A stretch of DNA of 8,003 nucleotides, taken from positions 1 to 8,003 of the forward strand of contig JANMZR010000281.1 in assembly GCA_031383555.1 (NCBI GenBank), given 5' to 3'. The notes beneath the pieces are model-generated. The model did no database searches, was not told where the DNA came from, and was given only the letters and a program-made list of their open reading frames with translations. The stretch is from JANMZR01 sp031383555. Its GTDB lineage: Bacteria > Bacteroidota > Bacteroidia > Cytophagales > Spirosomataceae. The position numbers and the translations under genes were made by a program. This document shows positions 1-7,008 of the stretch, one piece after another (position 1 is the stretch's first letter; each line of letters starts with the position of its first letter).

Positions 1-1984
1 GCCACACAGCAGCTAAGCGTTCTTTCGGTTTGGTAATGCCATGTCCAAAACCTTTATAGACAATGAGTTTTGTATCAACGCCCACATCTTGCAAGCCTTG
101 AAATAATTCATAAGCATTTGAAATGGGTACTCTTTTATCCAATTCTCCATGTTGTATGAGCGTGGGGGTTTTGGCGTTTTTGATATTGGTCATGGGCGAT
201 GTTTTTTCATAAATCGCTTTGTCAGACCATGGCGTAGCTTTTAAATATTGGCGGGTGAACGGGTGAATGTCGGTGCTGACATAATACGTTACCCAGTTTG
301 AAATACCTGCTCCAACTGAAATAGCTTTAAACTTAGTGGAATTAGTGGTTAAAAAAGCGGAAATATAGCCCCCCTGACTCCATCCCATAGAAGCTACCTT
401 TTCACCATCAATAATGCCTTTTGATTCTAAAAACTGAACCCCTGATAAGACATCCCAAGCATCGCCCACACCCAAATTTTGAACATTGAGCGAACGAAAC
501 TTTTCACCATAACCAGCAGAACCTCTATAATTGGGGCTTAAAACCAATGCACCCTTTGCCAACCATTGCACAATGGGATAAACATACCCAGGCGTAGGGC
601 TCGGCAGTGAAATACCAGTTGGGCCACCGTGAATGACGACAAATAGTGGATATTTCTTCTTAGGGTCATAATCTTGCGGTTTGTATAAAACGCCTTCTAT
701 CGTTTCGCCATCTGTGCTTTTCCATGAGATGACTTCGCTTTTTGCTACTTTCCAATCCGCTATTTGCTGTGTCAATTGGCTAATTTTTACAGGATTAGGT
801 TTTGAAATAGACGTTTTATAGACCTCTCCTAATGAATTATCCGTTGCACCAATAAAAACCAATTGCTCACCATTTGCAGATATTGAAAAATCGTAGATTC
901 TTTCGGGTGTTGTTAAAAAGGCTTTGACCGAGCCATTGTCAGGGTCAATTTTAAACAACTGTCTCAACGTTTTTTGATAAGCCAAAGCAAATAGGCCTTG
1001 ATTTGTCCAACGTATAGAGGTGAAATCTTCATCAAAGTTATGGGCAATGGCTTTGCCATTTGTGCCGTCAATATTGATGCTGTAAAGTTTGCGGTTTCGG
1101 TAATAATAGGAAGTAGTATCTGATAGAGACGATTGATATAAAATAGCATTGCCATTGGGCGACCAACAGATCAAGCCATCATTACTTGGATTTTTCACCA
1201 ACGGCGTGACTGCTTTTGTATCGATATCTAAAATGGAAATATCCGATTTTGCACCACTTGTAATCAAAGGGTCAGGTTGGTGTTCTATGGCTATTTTACG
1301 CCCGTCAGGCGACCACTCAAAATTATTAATGCTGAAATTAAAACTTTCCAACTGTATTTTTGGGGCGATAATTTTAGTTGAATCTGCTGCTTCAATTGGT
1401 AGTTTTACTTCTGTTATTTTATTCGGTTCAAAATTCATTAACGACAAGCGGGTCAAGCGATACTCATTGTCTTCTACTTCATAATCGCCAAATTTGTCTT
1501 TACGGGCTTTGTCTATTTTCTCTTTGTTTTCAGCTTGGGTAAAAGCAATCTGACGACCATCGGGTGACCATTCAAAACCTGAAATATTGTCCTTGGCGTC
1601 GGATAATTGAAATGACTCTCCTCCCGCTAATCGGATAACCTGTATCTGCGTTTTACCCGTTTTATTGGCTAAAAAGGCAATCCATTCGCCATTGGGCGAC
1701 CATTTGGGATTGCTACTGTTTTGTTTGGGTGTATTGGTTAATGGAAAAGGTGTTTCTCCATTTTTTGATAACCAAAGCTCGGTATCCATTCTATTTTCCT
1801 CCCAATCTGTTGATTCCATTTCAAAGACAATGAATTGTCCATTGGGTGAAATTTTAAGATTTCGGGCGTTTCTTAGAGAAAGTACCTCTTCAAAACTCGG
1901 TGTTTTTTTTACACTTTGTGAATTCACTGCAAAAGGGATGATGAAGTGTAGCGATAGTACAATTAAGAATGTTTTCTTTTTCAT
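1..1984 (-). CDS. S9 family (prolyl oligopeptidase-type) secreted serine peptidase, 3' end outside window
   Basis: The frame is open from the ATG at 1984 to the left edge: 661 codons with no stop. The N-terminus (MKKKTFLIVLSLHFIIPFAV, then NSQ) is a Sec signal peptide, so the enzyme should act in the periplasm or outside the cell. Residues about 30-410 form a TolB/PD40-type beta-propeller; the blade motif WSP(N/D)G starts at W95, W139, W224 and W274. The catalytic alpha/beta-hydrolase domain follows: oxyanion region HGGPT (H452), nucleophile in GWSQGG (S536), acid in HGELDKRVP (D616), and histidine in GFGHG (H648). The full triad is present, so the protein is probably active on short peptides, as dipeptidyl or acylaminoacyl peptidases are. 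Family members end soon after the histidine, so only about 10-30 residues should be missing. It lies 47 bases after the beta-lactamase-fold gene and starts behind one of the four shared leaders. Family call sure; substrate unknown. Confidence 0.95.
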   Translation of the reverse strand, partial: MKKKTFLIVLSLHFIIPFAVNSQSVKKTPSFEEVLSLRNARNLKISPNGQFIVFEMESTDWEENRMDTELWLSKNGETPFPLTNTPKQNSSNPKWSPNGEWIAFLANKTGKTQIQVIRLAGGESFQLSDAKDNISGFEWSPDGRQIAFTQAENKEKIDKARKDKFGDYEVEDNEYRLTRLSLMNFEPNKITEVKLPIEAADSTKIIAPKIQLESFNFSINNFEWSPDGRKIAIEHQPDPLITSGAKSDISILDIDTKAVTPLVKNPSNDGLICWSPNGNAILYQSSLSDTTSYYYRNRKLYSINIDGTNGKAIAHNFDEDFTSIRWTNQGLFALAYQKTLRQLFKIDPDNGSVKAFLTTPERIYDFSISANGEQLVFIGATDNSLGEVYKTSISKPNPVKISQLTQQIADWKVAKSEVISWKSTDGETIEGVLYKPQDYDPKKKYPLFVVIHGGPTGISLPSPTPGYVYPIVQWLAKGALVLSPNYRGSAGYGEKFRSLNVQNLGVGDAWDVLSGVQFLESKGIIDGEKVASMGWSQGGYISAFLTTNSTKFKAISVGAGISNWVTYYVSTDIHPFTRQYLKATPWSDKAIYEKTSPMTNIKNAKTPTLIQHGELDKRVPISNAYELFQGLQDVGVDTKLIVYKGFGHGITKPKERLAAVW

Positions 1985-2024
1985 TTTAAAAATTTGTTTT
2001 TTGGTTTAAAAAAAGAGAAAATAT
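1985..2024 (-). promoter_or_regulatory. Shared 5' leader, copy 1 (S9 peptidase gene)
   Basis: Read on the minus strand this is TATTTTCTC, a run of seven T, AAACC, a run of six A, then CAAATTTTTAAA directly against the ATG. It matches the leaders at 3667, 6614 and 7749 in order and spacing. It fills nearly all of the 47-base gap after the upstream hydrolase gene. No -33/-7 promoter is visible inside it, so a role in the RNA (translation or stability) is more likely than one as a promoter; that is inference. Confidence 0.6.
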
Positions 2025-2031
2025 TGAGGGG

Positions 2032-3666
2032 TCATTGAGTTACTATTTTCTCAAAATACAAATTACGAACTCTTCCCGCACTTAAATAAAAACCCTCTAT
2101 TTTATCTTTTTTGTTTCGTTGAAATCGTATAATTAAACCGGCTGTGAATATATCTTTTAGCAAAGGCTCTAATTTTATGTTGTCATCCCTTGGTATTTTT
2201 AATTGTAAACTGTTGTCTTTTATTGATAAAATATATTTTGTGTCTAATTCTGAACTATAAAAGTTTCCTTTGTAAGCTTCAAGTTCTGTGGCAGGCAACA
2301 CCATTTTATTTGCTTTTTTATAAGTGTTGAGTCCTGCACCTTCTGTAAAAACTTCTAGTTGTGTATTTAATGAGTCACCTGTAAACATTAGGGTTGAGGA
2401 TGAGTTCGGTATATTGTAAGTAGCATTGCCAGTAGCCATCAATTCAGTTGCACCCATGCTTAGTTTTCCATTTTTGGAAGTCAATTTTTGTAAAGATTGT
2501 GTCCTCATTTCAAAATAATCTCCTGCCCAGCCTTTCACTATATTGCTGTCTGGCTTATAGGTGGGCTGCTGAATGCTTTTATCTCTCAAAAACAAATCAG
2601 CTACTTTATAGGAAAGTAAACTGGGATTTATGCTTGCCATATTTGCCAATATTACAACTGAAAAATGTTCATCTGGAAATCGAATAATATTACTCCTGTA
2701 TCCAGCATCAGAACCCCTGTGTCCTACTGACTTATACCCTTTGTAATTACTCACAATAAGCCCTGATGCATAGTTTTGAGGTGTTTTGTTATTTAGTTCG
2801 CCAGTCGTTTGCATTAAGTCAATTAAAGCTTCACCACCGATTTTTTTTGTATAAAAATTTTCATCCCATTTAGCTAAGTCCTCTACTGTTGTAAACAGAC
2901 TTGTAGCTCCGTAATTGTCGAAAACAGGAATGCTTATCTTCAATTTTCCTTGTTCATCTTTGCTGTATGCAGATGTTCGATTGGGTGTTATTTCGGTATG
3001 GTCGCTATGGAAATGTGTATGCTTCATTCCTAGGGGTTTAAAAAATACCGAATCAGCATAATCTCTGAGTGAAACGCCTGTTATTCTTTTTACAGCAACA
3101 GCTGCCAACGTAAAACCAGTATTGCAATACAGATATTCTTCTCCCGGTAAAAAATTAAGCGCTTTTTGCCTTGCTAACATATCAAGAATATCTTTTTCTG
3201 TTATTAAATCGTCAGCTCGCCAACCTGCCAAACTTTGCAAAGTCCATTGATCTCTGATGCCACTGGTATGATGTATCAGATTGTTGAAAGTAATCTTATA
3301 ACCAAAATCGGGAACTTCGGGAATGTATTTTCGAATATCATCATTCAAATTCAGTTTTCCTTCCAGCGATAAACGAACAATAGCCGCTGCCGTAAATTGT
3401 TTAGAAATTGAAGCAATGTGAAATATCGAAGTGGGCGTAATGGCAATGTTATATTCAAAATTGGACATGCCATAACCTCTTTTGTAAACAATTTTTCCAT
3501 CTTTCAATATTGCCAAAGCACAACCAGGCGAATTAGTTTTGTCGTATTCAGCAAAGATGGCGTCCACTTTTTTTGAAAGAGAATCGGGAATTTGTCCATA
3601 GCAGAACGGGGAAAAGCTAACAAACAGATTTATAAAAATTGTGCTTAGCTTATGATTGATTTTCAT
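2032..3666 (-). CDS. Secreted serine hydrolase of the class C beta-lactamase / penicillin-binding-protein-like family
   Basis: This is a 544-residue protein with a Sec signal peptide (hydrophobic stretch 8-22, likely cleavage near CYG-Q at 24-25). The beta-lactamase-family domain (PF00144 type) spans about 28-360 and has all three active-site motifs: SISK with nucleophile S86 and base K89, YCN at 180-182, and HRG at 316-318 in place of KTG. HHTSG at 132-136 and FLPGEEYLYCNTG are also typical. HRG is usual in family members that act as D-aminopeptidases or esterases rather than resistance enzymes, so antibiotic hydrolysis should not be assumed. Residues about 375-544 form a separate beta-rich C-terminal domain of the kind often appended to these proteins; its role is unknown. 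The start is supported by the shared leader that abuts it. The gene precedes the S9 peptidase gene, so both could work in peptide or cell-wall turnover in the periplasm (inference). Confidence 0.93.
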   Translation of the reverse strand: MKINHKLSTIFINLFVSFSPFCYGQIPDSLSKKVDAIFAEYDKTNSPGCALAILKDGKIVYKRGYGMSNFEYNIAITPTSIFHIASISKQFTAAAIVRLSLEGKLNLNDDIRKYIPEVPDFGYKITFNNLIHHTSGIRDQWTLQSLAGWRADDLITEKDILDMLARQKALNFLPGEEYLYCNTGFTLAAVAVKRITGVSLRDYADSVFFKPLGMKHTHFHSDHTEITPNRTSAYSKDEQGKLKISIPVFDNYGATSLFTTVEDLAKWDENFYTKKIGGEALIDLMQTTGELNNKTPQNYASGLIVSNYKGYKSVGHRGSDAGYRSNIIRFPDEHFSVVILANMASINPSLLSYKVADLFLRDKSIQQPTYKPDSNIVKGWAGDYFEMRTQSLQKLTSKNGKLSMGATELMATGNATYNIPNSSSTLMFTGDSLNTQLEVFTEGAGLNTYKKANKMVLPATELEAYKGNFYSSELDTKYILSIKDNSLQLKIPRDDNIKLEPLLKDIFTAGLIIRFQRNKKDKIEGFYLSAGRVRNLYFEKIVTQ

Positions 3667-3706
3667 TTTAAAAATTTGATTTTTTGATTAAAAAATAGAG
3701 AAAATA
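3667..3706 (-). promoter_or_regulatory. Shared 5' leader, copy 2 (beta-lactamase-fold hydrolase gene)
   Basis: On the minus strand: TATTTTCTCTA, a T-tract, AATC, an A-tract, then TCAAATTTTTAAA against the ATG. This is the best consensus-like copy and is nearly identical to the copy at 7749. ATTTTTT and AAAAAAT around AATC form a 7-base inverted repeat. It begins 16 bases downstream of the end of the interrupted membrane-protein frame. The last bases before the start (TAAA-ATG) fit the A-rich start context of Bacteroidota. Confidence 0.65.
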
Positions 3707-3721
3707 CTAAAGTAATTTTTA

Positions 3722-4444
3722 TCAATAAAAAGTAGCCACTACAAATCGACCAAATGCCTGCCATACAGCCGAATAGCGACCAATATATACCAAGTCGGCA
3801 AAGAGAAAGCCCGATAAAACAATGAAATAGGGCTGCCAATTTTTCTTTTTAATAATATCTATTGCCAATAATATAGTGGCAAAACCAGTTTAGATACATA
3901 AAGGGATGATGGTGTTATATGGTTTAAATTCTACAAAATAATTACTGATAATGCGACTCATGCCTGGGCCAACCACCACTATCGCAGTTGCTATCATAAA
4001 TCTCATATGCCAAAAGGTATTTTTTTTGTAAAAAATTGCTAATGTGTAAAATAACACAAATAGAAAAAATTGCATCCAAGTGTTTGACTGCCCGCCGAAT
4101 ACCTCCACAAAACCTCGTTGATCTACAAATTTATGGTAGAGTATTTTGGCTACCATTATCATAGAAATAGCAATAGCCGGTGCGATGAAATAGGTTAATT
4201 TGCCAAGAAATCGATGGGCGGTAAACTTCTTTTTATGGATTAAAATCGGTTGTAAAACCAGCAAAAATACCCATGTCCCCATCAATGCACCATGGACATG
4301 ATGCACCCAAACAAATTTTTCAAAATTGGGAAAATAATGAATATATGAGGCATGAAAACCAATATGTACTATTATAAACATTGCTGCCATGCCAATAATG
4401 ATGGCTTTGGTATTGATGGGCTGGTTTGTTTTATGTTCTTCCAT
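3722..4444 (-). pseudogene. Multi-spanning membrane protein interrupted by an in-frame TAA at codon 185
   Basis: The frame from the ATG at 4444 stops at a TAA at 3890-3892 after 184 codons. The same frame then continues without a stop for another 55 codons to a TGA at 3722-3724, and the continuation reads as membrane protein (TGFATILLAIDII, then YFIVLSGFLFADLVYIGRYS). The intact form would be 240 residues with about seven membrane segments: 13-33, 47-69, 83-103, 124-140, 148-166, around 177-197 (broken by the stop), and 204-222. Histidines cluster at H48, H49, H51 (HHVHGALMGTW), H77 (HRFLGKL) and H146, which recalls haem-binding or DUF2306-like membrane families, but I cannot name the family. 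It lies 39 bases after the cytochrome/rhodanese lipoprotein gene and is probably cotranscribed with it. The cause may be a recent nonsense mutation or a sequencing error. Readthrough is less likely. Confidence 0.75.
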
Positions 4445-4483
4445 ATTTCTACTTTTTTGAAAATCTGATGACCTACAATTTTG

Positions 4484-6613
4484 CTATTTTTTCAAATTTT
4501 TTACCTTACTCTTATTCTCTTTGCCATATTGAACTGGATAACCAAGCTGGGCCCATACGAGTATGCCTTCGTCAAGAATTGCCGTATGTTTATATCCAAA
4601 TCGTTTTAATGTATTAACTACACCTGAGGAAGCTGCATGTGGGCAGGCACAATAAGCAATAATCATGGTATTGTCGTTGGGAATATTCTTAATGAATTTA
4701 TCTGGCTCTTCATAGTAAGGCACCGAAATTGCCCCTGGAATATGGGTCTGTTGCCACGCCGCTTTCGACCGTGCATCCAATATAATCATGCGTGAGCTGT
4801 CTTTCAATGCTTTAAGGAGTTGCTTTGCCGAAACATATTTATCTTCCTTCAGGGTAAATTTGGGGGCTTTATTTTTTGGGTTTAATACATAATCTTTTGG
4901 TAGCGGCTCAGTTACAGTTATAGGTGCAGGAGCATTCCAACCAGATGCACGGCTTCTGAGATAGACAGTTACCGCATTTATTTCCTTTTTGGTTAGACTG
5001 TCTTTGAACGATACCATTGGAGTGCCTTCCCGCCCTTCTGCAATGGTGTATCGCAAAAAAGCATCGCTTGCCGTGGCTAATAGCATAGGGTTTGCCAAAG
5101 CCGGAGCAGTTATTCCTTGTCCTTTAGTCCCATGGCAAGTGGCACAATGCTTTACATAAAGGGTTTTTCCTAAGTCCGCATTGCCAATTACTGGCTCTAA
5201 ATCTAATTTAACAGGCTTTTTCTCACCAGCAGCCTCACGAAGCCAGCGTAATAATAATTCTATATCTGCTCCGTCTAAGGGTCCACCTTGATTTTTTGCA
5301 TAAGGTCCCATAGCTGTGCCCGACCGACCGTATCCAACGGTATGGGCAAGAAAGTTGTAACTGGCTCTTGGCTCAATGGTTGTTGCCAATAATGTATGTG
5401 TTCTCAATGAAGGAGCATTATCTGCTGCATAGCCTTGGCGGTCTTTTCCATGGCATAAGGCACAATATTTTGTATATAGGGCAGAGGCATACTGTAAAGA
5501 GCTGCTATTCATTTTCGTAGTATCATTAAAATCATATATTTTGGCTAATGCAGCTTGCTCCTTTTTTTCCTCTGCAAATTCAAGCTGCATACCATGGGCA
5601 TGTTTTTTCAAAATAGTCAGCCTTTTTTGAACTGTATCTACTACCATAGCATTGGCTGGCAATTTCTTTTTTAAAAAACCATGCGTTTCTTTTAAGTTTT
5701 TTATGCCAAAACAAATGCTGTAAACACCCTGCCCTTGGGTCTTTAAAATTTTGCTGAGTTTGTCGTCCGGTGATTTTGGAGTGGTTATAAAGAGTTCCTG
5801 ATTAGGTGCTATTTTGAAACGAGCAAAAGAGTTATTGCTTTCCAATTCCGCTAGGCCCATTTTTTCAAATTCATCAATGGCTATTTTGAGGTCGGCAACT
5901 ACGATTCGTAAGGATGAAATACTAACTACACCATTGGGATTTTTCTCATAATATTTTCGCCAAGCCGCTGGTTTCCATTCAGCTTGGATGTCTTTGTAAG
6001 GTAAACCAGTATATTCAAGAAAGTTTGGCATATGAGCCTTTGTATTCTTACTTTCAAATGCTACATTTCGCCATTGTGGGCCACCATCGTCCCAATCCCA
6101 GCCTTTAGCTATTTCTTTGGTGGAGCGACCAACCCGTATTTTGCCAGTTTTAAAGCCTTGAGAATACAACCAATTGGCAGTGGTATCTACCGAAGAAGTG
6201 CTAAATGAATACAGGCCTGCATTTTTATTTTGCTTAAAAAAAGAGGCTTGTTTCCCTGCTTTTGAAACAGAATCAGATGTTGAAAGGAGGTCGAAGGTAG
6301 CGAAATCCGAAAAAAACACCGAAGCCATTTGTGTGCTGTCATATATTCCCTTTTCATATCTTTTAGCAGGGGGCATACTAAAACCCAAAGTGTCGGTATA
6401 ATAGTTTCGTGCACTGTCGAGGTTTTTTACAATTACGGTTGCACTTATTAGCCCAAATCCATCACCAAGCAATTGTTTGATTTTAGATACTTCATCTTGC
6501 TTCTTGGTAGTACAAGCCGTGAAAAATACCAGAAAAATTAATATTGAATTATAAGGTGATAATGTAAAGTTCTTCAATTTCTTAGCCATTGTCGAATATG
6601 ATATTTTATTCAT
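4484..6613 (-). CDS. Lipoprotein with two VOC/glyoxalase-like modules, two cytochrome c domains and a rhodanese domain
   Basis: This is a 709-residue envelope protein. Residues 22-34 (hydrophobic, ending FFTAC) are a lipoprotein signal with lipidated C34, so the protein should be membrane-anchored outside the cytoplasm. Residues about 53-205 (GLISATVIVKNLDSARNYY, DTLGF, GWDWDDGG) are a glyoxalase-like VOC domain. Residues about 228-348 (SLRIVVADLKIAIDEFEKMG, HAHGMQLEF) are a second module. Two c-type haem domains follow: CALCH at 384-388 with probable axial M435 (GTAMGPY), and CATCH at 490-494 with probable axial M533 (GTPMVSF). Residues about 595-697 are rhodanese: LDARSKAAW, HIPGA at 624-628, active-loop C655 in YCACPHAASSG, and WAQLGYPV. 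The shared leader abuts M1; M9 is another possible start. The frame is clean. The domains are sure; the combined function is inference: electron transfer from a bound thiol, sulfur or carbonyl compound. Confidence 0.9.
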   Translation of the reverse strand: MNKISYSTMAKKLKNFTLSPYNSILIFLVFFTACTTKKQDEVSKIKQLLGDGFGLISATVIVKNLDSARNYYTDTLGFSMPPAKRYEKGIYDSTQMASVFFSDFATFDLLSTSDSVSKAGKQASFFKQNKNAGLYSFSTSSVDTTANWLYSQGFKTGKIRVGRSTKEIAKGWDWDDGGPQWRNVAFESKNTKAHMPNFLEYTGLPYKDIQAEWKPAAWRKYYEKNPNGVVSISSLRIVVADLKIAIDEFEKMGLAELESNNSFARFKIAPNQELFITTPKSPDDKLSKILKTQGQGVYSICFGIKNLKETHGFLKKKLPANAMVVDTVQKRLTILKKHAHGMQLEFAEEKKEQAALAKIYDFNDTTKMNSSSLQYASALYTKYCALCHGKDRQGYAADNAPSLRTHTLLATTIEPRASYNFLAHTVGYGRSGTAMGPYAKNQGGPLDGADIELLLRWLREAAGEKKPVKLDLEPVIGNADLGKTLYVKHCATCHGTKGQGITAPALANPMLLATASDAFLRYTIAEGREGTPMVSFKDSLTKKEINAVTVYLRSRASGWNAPAPITVTEPLPKDYVLNPKNKAPKFTLKEDKYVSAKQLLKALKDSSRMIILDARSKAAWQQTHIPGAISVPYYEEPDKFIKNIPNDNTMIIAYCACPHAASSGVVNTLKRFGYKHTAILDEGILVWAQLGYPVQYGKENKSKVKNLKK

Positions 6614-6653
6614 TTTTTTATAATATTTTTTTGGTTAAAAAATAGGGGAAATA
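6614..6653 (-). promoter_or_regulatory. Shared 5' leader, copy 3 (VOC-cytochrome-rhodanese gene)
   Basis: On the minus strand: TATTTCCCCTA, a run of six T, AACC, a run of seven A, then TATTATAAAAAA against the ATG. It is the most diverged copy: the bases between the A-tract and the ATG differ from the others, but the CTA box, the T-tract/A-tract dyad and the distance to the start are kept. It sits in the 60-base gap after the cupin gene. The alignment favours M1 at 6613 over the internal M9 as the start. Confidence 0.55.
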
Positions 6654-6673
6654 GAAAGTAAACAATCCTATTC

Positions 6674-6943
6674 CTATGATTTAATTTCTGTCAATATGAT
6701 TTTTACAGTTGTGTTGCCAATATTTTCAACGTAGTGTTTGCCTACATATTCACCCCAGTCGGCAGTGCCTGCTTTTTCATCAAAAAATAGAATTTCTCCT
6801 TTTTCAAGATAAACTTTTATTTTACCACCTGATATAACATATGATGATTTTGCAGAATGTGTATGTGAAGCATTTAATCCAACTGCCAAACTTGTAGCCG
6901 TTAGGCTAGAAAGGCCAATAAAATTTCTTCTATTTATATTCAT
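6674..6943 (-). CDS. Short exported cupin with a twin-arginine-type signal, N-terminal part of the cupin fold missing
   Basis: This is an 89-residue protein. It opens with NRRNFIG followed by a hydrophobic stretch to about residue 22, a Tat-like signal peptide. Straight after it comes the second half of a small cupin: HTH at 27-29 (first metal-binding motif), YVISGGKIKVYLEKGE, then GTADWGEYVGKHYVENIGNT with H70 and N74 (second motif), ending KIILTEIK. Proteins of this small-cupin type usually have some 30-40 residues of strand before the HxH motif, and a Glu a few residues after it; both are absent here. It therefore looks like an in-frame internal deletion or a minimal form. If metal binding holds, H27, H29 and H70 are the candidate ligands. 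It lies 60 bases before the multidomain lipoprotein gene and is likely the first gene of that transcript. Cupin call fairly sure; substrate unknown. Confidence 0.8.
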   Translation of the reverse strand: MNINRRNFIGLSSLTATSLAVGLNASHTHSAKSSYVISGGKIKVYLEKGEILFFDEKAGTADWGEYVGKHYVENIGNTTVKIILTEIKS

Positions 6944-6977
6944 GAAATTGCTTTGTAAAGTTTAGAGTTAATAAGGT

Positions 6978-7008
6978 GAAAAGTAATGAAAATAAATTCT
7001 AAAACAAA
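6978..7008 (-). promoter_or_regulatory. Candidate Bacteroidota promoter for the cupin gene
   Basis: On the minus strand TTTG (7008-7005) is followed after 19 bases by TACTTTTC (6985-6978). The Bacteroidota primary sigma consensus is TTTG, 17-23 bases, TANNTTTG, so the -7 element matches at seven of eight positions. Transcription would begin around 6970, leaving about 30 bases of leader before the ATG at 6943. In such AT-rich sequence a match of this quality can arise by chance. It also overlaps the start of the decayed plus-strand frame. Confidence 0.35.

Noticed and set aside
964..1155. Minus-strand open frame of 63 codons
   Set aside because: It is in another frame inside the S9 peptidase gene and has no recognisable features.
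1149..2009. Plus-strand open frames at 1149-1484 and 1665-2009
   Set aside because: Both lie antisense within the S9 peptidase gene, whose own frame has clear propeller and catalytic motifs; their proline/glycine-rich repeats are the reverse of the WSP(N/D)G codons.
2448..2687. Plus-strand open frame of 79 codons
   Set aside because: Antisense to the beta-lactamase-fold gene; composition is not protein-like.
2032..3666. The hydrolase as an antibiotic-resistance beta-lactamase
   Set aside because: The third motif is HRG rather than KTG, and the protein has a large extra C-terminal domain; these point to the peptidase/esterase side of the family.
4426..4617. Plus-strand open frame of 63 codons
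   Set aside because: Antisense to the junction of the membrane-protein and multidomain lipoprotein genes; aromatic-rich composition comes from the reversed A-rich sequence.
6174..6414. Overlapping frames on both strands inside the VOC region
   Set aside because: The real frame there encodes the first VOC module; these are shadows of it.
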